A stretch of DNA of 32,154 nt from Gordonia oryzae (GTDB lineage: Bacteria > Actinomycetota > Actinomycetes > Mycobacteriales > Mycobacteriaceae), in contig NZ_RKMH01000024.1 in the NCBI RefSeq assembly GCF_003797185.1, positions 1-32,154 of the forward strand, read 5' to 3'. A program made the translations under genes and the position numbers. Below are positions 1 through 7,947 of the stretch, one piece after another (position 1 is the first letter of the stretch; every line of letters starts with the position of its first letter). The notes beneath the pieces were generated by a model that saw only the letters and a program-made list of their open reading frames with translations, ran no database searches and was not told the DNA's origin.

Positions 1-27
1 GTGTGGGAGAGTAGGACACCGCCGAAC
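1..27 (+). rRNA. rrf: 5S ribosomal RNA, 3' end only
   Basis: The first bases match the conserved 3' part of actinobacterial 5S rRNA: the GGGAGAGTAGGACACC block, then CCGCCGAAC, which normally pairs with the 5' end of the molecule. The rest of the gene and presumably the 16S-23S genes lie before the window. The position fits Mycobacteriales, where an rrn operon precedes the nucS neighbourhood. The exact 3' end is estimated. Confidence 0.85.
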
Positions 28-38
28 AACACCTCCGG

Positions 39-71
39 GATGCCCCGCAACACACCACGTTGCGGGGCATC
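39..71 (+). terminator. Intrinsic terminator of the rRNA operon
   Basis: A perfect 13-bp inverted repeat, GATGCCCCGCAAC / GTTGCGGGGCATC, encloses a 7-nt loop 11 nt after the 5S end. No U-tract follows, which is usual in high-GC actinobacteria. Its place directly after 5S makes termination of the rrn transcript the natural reading. Confidence 0.85.
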
Positions 72-615
72 ACCCATCTAACCCCACCTGCGGGCGCGCA
101 GAACAGGCACCGGGACGCACACATATTCTGGACCGTTTCCGACGCTGTCGTTCCTGCAGCAGACTCAACCCCGAAGCGGACACGCTATCCCTCCACCACG
201 CCGAACCCCCGGTTGTCGCGTGGTGTCATCACTACCGCTGTTGTCTATTGCGTGCAAGAGATCGTTGGCGGGCGACCCGAGTGCGTAGGTATCGTTCGAG
301 TAGTCCACCTCCGGAGGCATCCACCACGACTGCCGCGCATCCACCGATATTCGGTATACCCGCTGCTGCGCACACTGGTGGGCGTCGTGCGGCCGAACTG
401 TCGCAGAACCTCGTCGGGGTCGCCGAGCGCGCAATCATCGTGCGAGCCGAGTGCCCCGTCTCCGTGTGCATTTCCTTGGCATTCTGTGTGCCAACGCGTA
501 CCGCTTCGCCGACGATGTGGTGGTGCGCGACATGCGTTTGCGTCCCGTACTGATCGACGGCGCCCGCCTTTGACGTCGGCGGCCCGTCTCGCCGCCGGAT
601 GTCAGTCCTACTGGA
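72..615. other. Intergenic region with no supported gene
   Basis: About 540 bases between the rRNA terminator and the glutaminase promoter. Both strands have open frames, for example one of 89 codons on the minus strand at 165-434, but none shows a recognisable domain, a good ribosome-binding site or convincing codon use. It may be decayed coding sequence. I see no RNA gene or repeat here. Confidence 0.5.
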
Positions 616-621
616 TAGATT
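616..621 (+). promoter_or_regulatory. -10 element of a likely leaderless glutaminase transcript
   Basis: TAGATT fits the actinobacterial TAnnnT -10 pattern and ends 6 nt before the GTG start at 628, so transcription would begin at or next to the start codon. There is no Shine-Dalgarno sequence. The TAG is also the in-frame stop that limits the ORF upstream. Confidence 0.45.
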
Positions 622-627
622 GGTGCC

Positions 628-2064
628 GTGCCGATATCGCATGTTCACGGATACCTGCGCCACATCATGGAAGAGTGCGCCTCCGATCGTTCCGGCGCGG
701 TCGCCGACTACATCCCCGAACTCGCCTCCGTTGACGCCGATGGATACGCCCTGTCGATGTGCATGCACGACGGCAATACCTATTCCCTCGGTGACGTCGG
801 CGTCGAGTTCACGATCCAATCGGTGTCCAAGCCGCTCACCTATGCGCTCGCGCTGACCCGACTCGACGTGGCGGTGGTGGATGCGAAGATCGGCGTTGAA
901 CCGTCGGGTGAGGCATTCAACGAGATCAGCGTTGACGAGCGACGGCGCCCGCGCAATCCGATGATCAACGCGGGGGCGATCCTGGCGTCGTCGATGCTGC
1001 TGCCGCCGGTCCGGTCGCTGCCGGCCGCTGCCGTGGACGAGGCGTTCGACGAACTCGTCGAGTTCTACTCCGGTTGCGCCGGGAGATATCTGACGATCGA
1101 TGAGCAGGTCTACGCCTCCGAGGCCGCCACCGGTTCCCGCAATCGTGCGATCGTCTACATGCTCGACAGTTTCGGCGCGGTCGACACCGACCCCGAAGCG
1201 GCGCTGGACCTCTACTTTCGTCAATGTTCGCTGCGGGTGACCAGCGACGACCTCGCCGCGGTCGCCGCGACTATCGCCGCGGGCGGGGTCAATCCGCGCA
1301 CCGGTCGTCGGGTGCTGAGCAACGAGGTGGCCCAGCGGCTGTTGAGTGTGATGACCACGTGCGGCATGTACGACGGCGCCGGGGACTGGGTCACCTCGGT
1401 GGGTCTGCCGGCCAAGAGCGGGGTCGGTGGCGGCATTCTGGCGGTGCTTCCCGGCCAGCTCGGGATCGGTGTGTACTCACCGCGCCTCGATCAGCACGGC
1501 AACAGCGTCCGTGGCGTCGACACGTGTCGGCGGTTGTCCCGTGACCTGGGCCTGCACATGTTCAACGTGACGCGTGAGAGCCGGGTGTCCATCCGGTCGG
1601 TGTACTCGATCGTCGAGTTCGAGGTCGGTGCGGAGTGGGACGAACTGCAGCGCAGCTACCTGCGAACCTGTCGGGGCCGGGTGCTGGTGTACGAATTGCA
1701 GGGGGATCTGACGTTCGCCGGCGCCGAGCGCGCGCTGCGTCGCATCGAGTCCGATCTCGACGACCTCGATGTCGTGATCGTAGAGATCTCGCGGGTGGGG
1801 GTGATCGATCCGGTCGCCCGGACGATGCTGCTCGGTATCAAACACACCACAGAACTTCGCGGGCAGCGCGCCATGCTCGTCGATCCCGATGGCGTGGTAC
1901 GGGCGAGTGTGGACAGTCATCGCTCCGACTTCGTGGTGCCGAATCTGAATGCGCCCGAACAACTCCTGGGTCTCGATCCGACGCTGCCGCACGTGCACTC
2001 GACGATGGAGGCCGCGGTGCGCGATGCCGAGGAATTCCAGCTGGAGTCTTTTCGGCGCCCGTGA
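628..2064 (+). CDS. glsA: Glutaminase A with C-terminal STAS domain
   Basis: Serine-dependent beta-lactamase-fold glutaminase that hydrolyses L-glutamine to glutamate and ammonia; 478 aa. Residues 20-315 are the glutaminase domain: [10 protein letters not shown] with the conserved Tyr28, the catalytic S65-x-x-K68 in [21 protein letters not shown] near 107-118, and the late KSGVGGGI motif near 263. Residues 335-440 form a STAS (anti-sigma-antagonist-like) domain with the pattern [16 protein letters not shown]. The family often carries a further C-terminal cyclic-nucleotide-binding domain; none is present here. GTG 628 is the first start after an in-frame TAG and gives the expected N-terminus. 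The gene stands alone between the rRNA operon and nucS. M. tuberculosis has no counterpart at this place as far as I know. Confidence 0.93.
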   Translation: MPISHVHGYLRHIMEECASDRSGAVADYIPELASVDADGYALSMCMHDGNTYSLGDVGVEFTIQSVSKPLTYALALTRLDVAVVDAKIGVEPSGEAFNEISVDERRRPRNPMINAGAILASSMLLPPVRSLPAAAVDEAFDELVEFYSGCAGRYLTIDEQVYASEAATGSRNRAIVYMLDSFGAVDTDPEAALDLYFRQCSLRVTSDDLAAVAATIAAGGVNPRTGRRVLSNEVAQRLLSVMTTCGMYDGAGDWVTSVGLPAKSGVGGGILAVLPGQLGIGVYSPRLDQHGNSVRGVDTCRRLSRDLGLHMFNVTRESRVSIRSVYSIVEFEVGAEWDELQRSYLRTCRGRVLVYELQGDLTFAGAERALRRIESDLDDLDVVIVEISRVGVIDPVARTMLLGIKHTTELRGQRAMLVDPDGVVRASVDSHRSDFVVPNLNAPEQLLGLDPTLPHVHSTMEAAVRDAEEFQLESFRRP

Positions 2065-2149
2065 CGTATGTGTCTCGGCCGCTGATCGCCGGAGGGGATT
2101 TCCGCTGCGGCCCTCGGAGTGGGGTTCTTCGAGACTCAGGCAGAGCAGC

Positions 2150-2155
2150 TAAGCT
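2150..2155 (+). promoter_or_regulatory. -10 element of likely leaderless nucS transcript
   Basis: TAAGCT ends 7 nt before the nucS GTG at 2163. There is no Shine-Dalgarno sequence between, so a leaderless mRNA beginning at or beside the GTG is likely. Confidence 0.4.
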
Positions 2156-2162
2156 GCCGTCT

Positions 2163-2861
2163 GTGCGTCTGGTGATCGCGGAATGCCAAGTGGACTATGT
2201 CGGACGGCTCACGGCTCATCTGCCCATGGCGCGCCGGTTGCTGCTCATCAAGTCCGACGGGTCGGTGAGCGTGCATGCCGACGACCGCGCCTACAAACCG
2301 TTGAACTGGATGAGTCCGCCCTGTTGGCTGGCCGAGGAGCCGGTGCCCGAGGAGGTCGCCTCTGCGCACGATGAGGTGGTCGCCTACTGGGTGGTGACCA
2401 ACAAGGCCGGTGAGGAGTTGCGTATCACCATCACCTCGATCGAACACGATTCGACCCACGAACTCGGCGTCGATCCGGGGCTGGTGAAGGACGGCGTCGA
2501 GGCCCATCTGCAGGAGTTGCTCGCCGAGCACGTCGAGACCCTGGGCCCCGGCCACACCTTGATCCGCCGGGAGTACATGACGGCGATCGGTCCGGTCGAT
2601 ATCCTCGCCCGCGACGCCGACGGTGCGACCGTCGCGGTGGAGATCAAGCGACGCGGGGAGATCGACGGAGTCGAACAGCTCACGCGGTATCTCGAATTAC
2701 TGAACCGCGATCCGCTCCTCGCCCCGGTGAGCGGGGTGTTCGCCGCACAGCAGATCAAGCCGCAGGCGCGCACCCTGGCCCAGGATCGCGGAATCCGTTG
2801 TCTCGTACTCGATTACGATGCACTCCGCGGGACCGAAAGTACGGAGTTCCGACTTTTCTGA
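2163..2861 (+). CDS. nucS: Mismatch-specific endonuclease NucS (EndoMS)
   Basis: Endonuclease of the non-canonical mismatch repair used by actinobacteria and archaea in place of MutS/MutL; it cuts both strands at G-T, G-G and T-T mismatches. 232 aa from GTG 2163 ([12 protein letters not shown]), the family's usual start; the frame is open further upstream but that part is not conserved. The N-terminal half (1-115) is the DNA-binding/dimer domain. The C-terminal half is the RecB-like nuclease with D146 in GPVDIL and E160-x-K162 in [11 protein letters not shown]. The protein ends in RLF, matching the beta-clamp-binding tail known in the family. A short acidic insertion (about 57-72) lengthens the loop after PPCWL relative to M. 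tuberculosis. It converges with the next gene, leaving 18 nt between stops. Confidence 0.95.
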   Translation: MRLVIAECQVDYVGRLTAHLPMARRLLLIKSDGSVSVHADDRAYKPLNWMSPPCWLAEEPVPEEVASAHDEVVAYWVVTNKAGEELRITITSIEHDSTHELGVDPGLVKDGVEAHLQELLAEHVETLGPGHTLIRREYMTAIGPVDILARDADGATVAVEIKRRGEIDGVEQLTRYLELLNRDPLLAPVSGVFAAQQIKPQARTLAQDRGIRCLVLDYDALRGTESTEFRLF

Positions 2862-2879
2862 GCGGTCGTGCGCAGCCGA

Positions 2880-3959
2880 TTAGTTCTGCTCGACCTCGAG
2901 TGCGGCGGTCTCGATCGGTGCGGTATCGGCGCGCTTGCCTGCGTGGCGGCCGTTGCGGCCGGTGGGCTTCTGCAACGGCTCGGTGTCGATCTGCGCGTCG
3001 CGTGACAACAGGGTGTTGAGCAGTTCGGCGTCGCTGTGTTCGGATGCTGTGGTCAGCTCGGCATCGATTTCGGTGTTCAGCAACGCCGGGAGTTCGGCGA
3101 GACGCTCAGAGATCCGCGAGAACTCCAAGATGATCTCCTCGCGCGCCTTCGTGACGCAGTCGCCGAGTTCGCGCGAGCGCGCCACCCGTTCGGTGGCGAT
3201 GGCGCGAGCGTTGCGCTCGATGTCGGCGGCGAGCGCGTTCGCCTCGGATCGCTGGGCGGACAGCTCGGCGTCGTGTCGAGTCCGCTCGTCCTGCAACTCC
3301 TGTGCCGTGCGACGCCGGAGTTCCTCGGTCTCGGTGCGCGCCTTGGCGAGGATCCGTTGCGCCTCGGCCTTGGCTGCGGCCATAGTCTTCTCGTGCTCGG
3401 ACTCCATCGCGGCGGCGCGGTCGGCGCGTTCGGCGGCGGCGCGTTCGGCGTCCGCGGCGTCCGCGGTTTTGATGGCGTCGGCCTCGTTGCGCGTCTTCGC
3501 CGAATACTCATCGGCGTCACCGACGATCGTGCTCGCCCGGGCGCGGGCGTCGGCGACGATCCGCTTGGCCTCTTCGGTGGCGTTGCGCTGAATGTCCTCG
3601 GCCTCCTGTCGAGCCACGGACACCGTCTCGGCCGCTTCGGCACTCGCGTCGGCACGCATCTCCGAGGCCTCGTCGGAGGCCAACTGCAGCATGCGCGAGA
3701 GCCGTTCACTCATGCCGGTCACCGATGTCGGTGGCACCGAGAGCTTGTCGACCTCGCGACGTAGCTCCTCGATCTCATCGCGGGCATCGGCCAGGTGTGC
3801 CGAGAGCTCGCGGGCATGTGAGGTGGCCGCGTCGCGATCCGCGGCCAGTACCCGCATGTCGGCGTCGATGCGCCGGAGGCGGTCGGCGACCTGTTCTCGG
3901 TCGTACCCGCGCATCACGATCGCGAACGGTAACTGCTGCCTGGGTGCAGGGGCTGACAT
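2880..3959 (-). CDS. DivIVA-like coiled-coil protein
   Basis: 359 aa. The N-terminus carries the DivIVA-type lipid-binding motif FAIVMRGYDREQVADRLRRID (residues 12-32). Almost all the rest, about 32-305, is a long coiled coil rich in Ala, Glu, Arg and Asp with heptad character, and the tail is acidic and Lys/Arg-rich. This architecture resembles DivIVA/Wag31 and the Scy/FilP cytoskeletal proteins of actinobacteria, which organise polar growth at the membrane. It is not Wag31 itself, whose gene lies in the division cluster. A polar or septal scaffold role is inferred from architecture. The many Ala/Glu repeats make similarity searches prone to false matches. ATG 3959 is preceded by a leaderless-type -10. 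Confidence 0.7.
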   Translation of the reverse strand: MSAPAPRQQLPFAIVMRGYDREQVADRLRRIDADMRVLAADRDAATSHARELSAHLADARDEIEELRREVDKLSVPPTSVTGMSERLSRMLQLASDEASEMRADASAEAAETVSVARQEAEDIQRNATEEAKRIVADARARASTIVGDADEYSAKTRNEADAIKTADAADAERAAAERADRAAAMESEHEKTMAAAKAEAQRILAKARTETEELRRRTAQELQDERTRHDAELSAQRSEANALAADIERNARAIATERVARSRELGDCVTKAREEIILEFSRISERLAELPALLNTEIDAELTTASEHSDAELLNTLLSRDAQIDTEPLQKPTGRNGRHAGKRADTAPIETAALEVEQN

Positions 3960-3966
3960 GCGGGCA

Positions 3967-3972
3967 AGTCTA
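3967..3972 (-). promoter_or_regulatory. -10 element of DivIVA-like gene
   Basis: On the minus strand TAGACT ends 7 nt before the ATG at 3959. No Shine-Dalgarno sequence lies between them, so a leaderless transcript is likely. Confidence 0.4.
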
Positions 3973-4019
3973 ATCGCAGCACCCGCACGTGCCGAGGGGG
4001 TCGACGGTCCGGCGGGACC

Positions 4020-4502
4020 TCAGTGGGCCGACGCCGCGGGCTCGACCAGCTCTAGCAGTACGCCGCCCGCGTCCTTGGGGTGCACGAAGTTGATCCGGGA
4101 GTCGGCGGTGCCGCGACGCGGCTGCGGGTACAGCACGCGGACGCCGTTCGCCCTCAAGCGGTCCATCACCGCCACGATGTCGGTGACCCGCACTGCGAGC
4201 TGCTGAAGTCCTGGGCCGCTGCGGTCGAGGAACTTCGCGATGGTTGACTCCGGGGTCAGCGGCGCGAGAAGTTGGATGACGGCACCGCCACCTCCTTGTG
4301 GGCCGATCATCGCCTCACGTACGCCCTGCTCGTCGTTGGTCTCCTCGTGGAGCTCGACGAAGCCCAGATTCTCGGCATACCACTGCTTGGCGGCATCGAG
4401 ATCGGGCACGGCGATGCCGACGTGGTCGATTGCGACGACGAGATCGCCGATCAGCGCGGTCGGCGAGTGCGTGGTGGCGGGGTCAACTGCGGGAGTACTC
4501 AT
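4020..4502 (-). CDS. mce: Methylmalonyl-CoA epimerase
   Basis: Vicinal-oxygen-chelate (glyoxalase-fold) enzyme that interconverts the (2R) and (2S) forms of methylmalonyl-CoA, linking propionyl-CoA catabolism to methylmalonyl-CoA mutase. 160 aa with two beta-alpha-beta-beta-beta modules: IDHVGIAVPDLDAAKQWY with metal ligand His27, then RINFVHPKDAGGVLLELVEP with the C-terminal ligand Glu. One oddity: the second-module motif reads GPGLQQLAVRV, with Gln where the classic propionibacterial enzyme has a metal-binding His. From memory, the mycobacterial homologues share this. It is divergent from fadA4 across 79 bp containing a palindrome over its -10. Confidence 0.9.
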   Translation of the reverse strand: MSTPAVDPATTHSPTALIGDLVVAIDHVGIAVPDLDAAKQWYAENLGFVELHEETNDEQGVREAMIGPQGGGGAVIQLLAPLTPESTIAKFLDRSGPGLQQLAVRVTDIVAVMDRLRANGVRVLYPQPRRGTADSRINFVHPKDAGGVLLELVEPAASAH

Positions 4503-4505
4503 GGC

Positions 4506-4521
4506 CTAACGGTAGCGTTAG
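4506..4521. promoter_or_regulatory. Palindromic operator candidate between mce and fadA4
   Basis: CTAACGGTAGCGTTAG has two perfect 6-bp arms (CTAACG / CGTTAG) around 4 bases. On the minus strand it contains TACCGT (4509-4514), a -10 element ending 6 nt before the mce ATG. A repressor bound here would block mce and could also affect fadA4, which starts 60 nt away. Size and symmetry suit a TetR-type dimer; no regulator gene is adjacent. Confidence 0.45.
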
Positions 4522-4581
4522 AGGCGACAAAGTACAGAGCGACCGCTCGGTTGGTGCCGCGGTCCGAGTCGTGGAGGTCCC

Positions 4582-5781
4582 ATGTCCCCAGATCAGACGA
4601 CGTCGGTGATCGTTGCCGGCGCACGCACGCCGTTCGGCCGGATGCTCGGTTCGCTCAAGGGATTCAGTGCCGTCGACCTCGGTGCCATTGCTGTTAAGGG
4701 TGCACTCGAGCGCTCGGGGGTGGCTGCCTCCGAGGTCCAGTACGTGATCATGGGTCAGGTCCTGACCGCCGGCGCCGGGCAGATGCCCGCACGCCAGACA
4801 TCGGTCAAGGCCGGCATCGGGTGGGACGTACCCGCGCTGACGATCAACAAGATGTGCTTGTCGGGGATCGACGCAATCGCGCTCGCCGACCAGCTGATCC
4901 GCGCCGGAGAGTTCGACGTGGTGGTCGCCGGCGGTCAGGAATCGATGACCCAGGCGCCGCACCTGCTCCCGGGCAGCCGCAGCGGCTTCAAGTACGGAAA
5001 CACCGAACTCGTCGACCATTTGGCCTACGACGGACTGTTCGACGCGTTCACCGATCAGCCGATGGGTGGGCTGACCGAGCAGGGCAACGACGTCGACGGA
5101 TTCACCCGCGCCGAGCAGGACGAGTTCGCCGCGCGCAGCCATCATCTCGCCGCCACGGCCTGGAAGAACGGTGTCTTCGCCGACGAGGTGGTTCCGGTGT
5201 CGATCCCGCAGCGCAAGGGCGATCCGATCGAGTTTGCCGAGGACGAGGGCATCCGAGCCGACACCACCGCTGATTCGCTGGCCGGTCTGCGGCCTGCCTT
5301 CCGCAAGGACGGCACCATCACCGCGGGCAACTCCTCGCAGATCTCCGACGGGGCGGCCGCGGTCGTCGTGATGAGCAAGGCCAAGGCCGCCGAGCTCGGT
5401 GTCGACTGGCTCGCCGAGATCGGTCCGCACGGTGTCGTGGCCGGCCCGGATTCTTCCCTGCAGCAGCAGCCTGCGAATGCCATCCGCAAGGCATGTGACC
5501 GGGCCGGGATCGCGCCAACCGACCTCGACCTGATCGAGATCAACGAGGCATTCGCGGCCGTCGGGCTGGCCTCGACGAAGTCGCTGGGCGTCGATGAGTC
5601 GATTGTCAATGTCAATGGTGGAGCGATCGCCGTCGGCCACCCGATCGGCACCTCCGGGGCGCGTATCACGCTGCACCTGGCGCTGGAATTGCAGCGACGC
5701 GGTGGCGGGGTCGGTGCCGCGGCACTCTGTGGCGCGGGTGGGCAGGGCGATGCGCTGATCGTCCGGGTTCCCAAGGCCTGA
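4582..5781 (+). CDS. fadA4: Acetyl-CoA C-acetyltransferase (thiolase)
   Basis: Thiolase of the biosynthetic/degradative acetyl-CoA acetyltransferase type: two acetyl-CoA to acetoacetyl-CoA and CoA, or the reverse at the end of beta-oxidation. 399 aa, full length. Nucleophile Cys92 lies in [14 protein letters not shown], His353 in [16 protein letters not shown], and the second catalytic Cys383 in [12 protein letters not shown]. The NEAFAAV motif (about 325) is present. ATG 4582 is preceded by GGAGG at 4573-4577. The pairing with mce and the gene order match M. tuberculosis Rv1322A-Rv1323, hence the symbol. Acyl-chain preference cannot be read from sequence. Confidence 0.92.
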   Translation: MSPDQTTSVIVAGARTPFGRMLGSLKGFSAVDLGAIAVKGALERSGVAASEVQYVIMGQVLTAGAGQMPARQTSVKAGIGWDVPALTINKMCLSGIDAIALADQLIRAGEFDVVVAGGQESMTQAPHLLPGSRSGFKYGNTELVDHLAYDGLFDAFTDQPMGGLTEQGNDVDGFTRAEQDEFAARSHHLAATAWKNGVFADEVVPVSIPQRKGDPIEFAEDEGIRADTTADSLAGLRPAFRKDGTITAGNSSQISDGAAAVVVMSKAKAAELGVDWLAEIGPHGVVAGPDSSLQQQPANAIRKACDRAGIAPTDLDLIEINEAFAAVGLASTKSLGVDESIVNVNGGAIAVGHPIGTSGARITLHLALELQRRGGGVGAAALCGAGGQGDALIVRVPKA

Positions 5782-5918
5782 TCGTCGGAGTCTGATCTCC
5801 AGGGTTTGATCTCGCGAGTCTGAGCGACGCCTCAACCATCCCTTGGCCGTGACGTGGCGCACGTCGGATCGCGCACGGCTACTACCGTATGTCGTAGATT
5901 GTCGCCAGCTCGGGCACA

Positions 5919-6284
5919 ATGGAGCGCATGAGGCAATTCTTCGACCTGTCCACGCCCGCCAAACGATTCCGCTTCGTCGCGGTACTCGAAGCCATCACGT
6001 GGGCAGCGCTGCTCGTGGCCATGTTCTTCAAGTGGGTGCTCGGCCACGACGGCGCAGTGCAGATCCCCGGCATGACGCACGGGATCGTGTTCATGGTGTT
6101 CGTGGTGATCTCGCTGCTGACCGCGTTTTCTCTGCGCTGGAGCGTGAAGGTCACCGGGCTGGCCCTGTTCTCGAGTATCCCGCCGTTCGGGACGCTGGTC
6201 TTCGAGTGGTGGGCCCGGCGACACGGACACCTCGCCGAGCTGTCCGTGTCGGAGTCGACGAGCAACGCAGCGGCCGCTGCCTGA
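5919..6284 (+). CDS. DUF3817 integral membrane protein
   Basis: 121 aa of unknown function. The DUF3817 pattern is clear: FRFVAVLEAITWAALLVAMFFKW, a conserved GMTHGI in the middle, then a third hydrophobic segment ending in SSIPPFGTLVFEWW. Three membrane spans are predicted (about 17-38, 52-72, 78-97). ATG 5919 gives the longest form and ATG 5928 is the alternative; neither has a good ribosome-binding site. A TAGATT at 5895-5900 could be a -10 with a leader of about a dozen bases. A second, more divergent DUF3817 protein is encoded at 27090-27437. Confidence 0.85.
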   Translation: MERMRQFFDLSTPAKRFRFVAVLEAITWAALLVAMFFKWVLGHDGAVQIPGMTHGIVFMVFVVISLLTAFSLRWSVKVTGLALFSSIPPFGTLVFEWWARRHGHLAELSVSESTSNAAAAA

Positions 6285-6327
6285 GATATCCGGCTGCCTG
6301 AGACACTCCGCTGATGGGGACGCAACG

Positions 6328-6636
6328 ATGATCGTCGCATTCAGCATCACGCCGTCGGGCGGCGATGCGGTAGAGGACGACGGCGGCATGAGTGCCGCGG
6401 TGGCGCAAGCGGTGCGTGTGGTTCGCGCATCCGGACTGCCCCATCAGACGACCGCGATGTTCACCTACCTCGAGGGTGAGTGGGACGAGGTGATGGCGGT
6501 GGTCAAGCAGGCCACCGAGGCGGTCGCCGAACTCGCCCCCCGCGTCGGGCTGGTGCTCAAGGCCGACATCCGGCCCGGGCACACCGGCGAACTGGCGGGC
6601 AAGGTCGCCCGGGTCGACGCTCACCTGCAGAATTGA
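6328..6636 (+). CDS. MTH1187-family thiamine-binding protein
   Basis: 102 aa, ferredoxin-like fold of the MTH1187/YkoF superfamily (formerly DUF77). Family members bind thiamine or related pyrimidines and often sit beside transporters. Visible hallmarks are the N-terminal MIVAFSITPSG strand, the TTAMFTYLEGEWDEVM segment and the closing GLVLKADIRPG strand. Its stop overlaps the TTG start of the MFS gene, so translation is probably coupled and the two may work together. A role in thiamine-precursor transport is inference from family and neighbour only. Confidence 0.8.
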   Translation: MIVAFSITPSGGDAVEDDGGMSAAVAQAVRVVRASGLPHQTTAMFTYLEGEWDEVMAVVKQATEAVAELAPRVGLVLKADIRPGHTGELAGKVARVDAHLQN

Positions 6637-7916
6637 CCGATATCGGGCGGTCGGCGCCCGGGCATCTGGGCCGGTTTCGCGCCGCCGTGGCCGCCGTGTT
6701 CTGCCTCAACGGCTTTCTGGCCGCACTCTGGGTGGCCCACATCCCGGTCATCACCGAACGCACCGGCACCTCGCACGAGGTCTTGGGCGCGTTGCTGTTG
6801 CTCGTGGGTGCGTCGGCATTCGTCGGGATGCAGGTGTGCGGGCATCTGATCGACAGGGTCGGTTCGCGACCCATCACGATCGCCGCAGCGGTGGTGCTGT
6901 GCCCGGTGATGCTGGGTCCTGTCCTGGCCACCGACACGATCGGTCTCGCCTGCACGCTCGCCCTCTTCGGGTTCGCCAACGGTTCCCTCGACGTGTCGAT
7001 GAACGCGCAGGCCGTCGCCGTGGAACGGATCTATCGGCGCCCGATCATGTCGGCGTTCCACGGCTTCTTCTCCGTCGGTGGACTTTTGGGTTCCGGTGCG
7101 GTGGCACTGGGGCTGTGGCTGCGATGGCCGGTGGTGGCGACGGTGGCGGTGCTCTCCGGCATCGGACTGGTCGTGGTTGCCGTCGCCGCACGGGGAATCG
7201 TCGCCCGAGGTGGCGACCCGGTCTCGGTTTCGGCACAGGGCGCCCCCTGCGGTGACGCCAGCACCGAGTCGTCCGAGCCAGGAGTCCTGGCCTCGCCGAA
7301 TGCCCCACGCGCCCGGTGGTGGCGCGAGGTGGACCTACGACGCCTGTCGGTGATGGCGGCATTGGCGTTCGTGTTGATGCTCGCCGAGGGCACATCGTAC
7401 GACTGGAGTGCGTTGCACATCGTCGAGACGTTCGGAACACGGGAGGCGGTCGGCGCCATCGCCTTCGCGAGTTTCAGCGCGGCGATGATGGCCGCCCGGT
7501 TCGTCGTCGATCCCATCGCGGCACGTGTGGGACCGGTGTCGGTGGTGCGCGGGGGCGCGGTCATCGCAGCCGTCGGAATGGTCATCGTGCTCGTCCCGTC
7601 GACGCCAGCCACCGCCTCGGCGATCGTCGCGATCATCGGATGGACGATCTTCGGGATCGGGCTGGCCGGGCTCATCCCGCAGATCTTCACTGCCGCGGGC
7701 AATCTCACCGAGCGCTCGAGTGGGCGGGCGATTTCGATGGTGGTGGGCTGCGGCTATCTCGGCATGCTCGCCGGGCCGGCGATCGTCGGCGTGATCGGCG
7801 GCCACTCGAGTCTGCGTCTCGGCCTTACACCGGTGTTGCTCGCCCTCGCGTTCGCGGTCGTGACCGCCGGGGTGGTTGCCGCGTCCGACAGAAGTGAGCG
7901 AACCTCACGTACGTGA
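6633..7916 (+). CDS. MFS transporter (YbjJ-like)
   Basis: 427 aa from TTG 6633, which overlaps the preceding stop as TTGA. This start gives TDIGRSAPGHLGRFRAAVAAVF, a short cytosolic tail before the first span. About twelve hydrophobic segments are visible, with the MFS loop signature HLIDRVGSRP between helices 2 and 3, SLDVSMNAQAVAVE (a conserved FucP/YbjJ-type segment), and a long central loop rich in Ser, Pro and Gly (about 190-230). The substrate is unknown. Coupling to a thiamine-binding-family protein suggests a vitamin or pyrimidine, but this is speculative. A palindrome covers its stop codon. Confidence 0.82.
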   Translation: MTDIGRSAPGHLGRFRAAVAAVFCLNGFLAALWVAHIPVITERTGTSHEVLGALLLLVGASAFVGMQVCGHLIDRVGSRPITIAAAVVLCPVMLGPVLATDTIGLACTLALFGFANGSLDVSMNAQAVAVERIYRRPIMSAFHGFFSVGGLLGSGAVALGLWLRWPVVATVAVLSGIGLVVVAVAARGIVARGGDPVSVSAQGAPCGDASTESSEPGVLASPNAPRARWWREVDLRRLSVMAALAFVLMLAEGTSYDWSALHIVETFGTREAVGAIAFASFSAAMMAARFVVDPIAARVGPVSVVRGGAVIAAVGMVIVLVPSTPATASAIVAIIGWTIFGIGLAGLIPQIFTAAGNLTERSSGRAISMVVGCGYLGMLAGPAIVGVIGGHSSLRLGLTPVLLALAFAVVTAGVVAASDRSERTSRT

Positions 7917-7917
7917 G
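7904..7917. promoter_or_regulatory. 14-bp perfect palindrome at the MFS end / cnoX promoter
   Basis: CTCACGTACGTGAG is fully self-complementary. It covers the MFS stop codon and reaches the position expected for the -35 of the next gene (17 bp before CACACT at 7936). A partly overlapping hairpin, GTGAG(CGAAC)CTCAC, starts at 7894. It could be an operator for the thioredoxin gene or a weak terminator for the transporter. Confidence 0.4.
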
Positions 7918-7935
7918 TGCGTCGCGCGGTCATGA

Positions 7936-7941
7936 CACACT
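7936..7941 (+). promoter_or_regulatory. -10 element of thioredoxin/TPR gene
   Basis: CACACT, a modest -10 match, ends 6 nt before GTG 7948, the spacing of a leaderless start. It is weaker than the other -10 candidates in this window. Confidence 0.3.
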
Positions 7942-7947
7942 GTAGGG

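Noticed and set aside
165..434. 89-codon minus-strand open frame in the post-rRNA gap
   Set aside because: No recognisable domain, no ribosome-binding site, and overlapping frames of similar length exist on both strands.
2935..3591. Long plus-strand frame opposite the DivIVA-like gene
   Set aside because: Ser/Ala/Arg-rich shadow of the repetitive coiled-coil codons; no domain.
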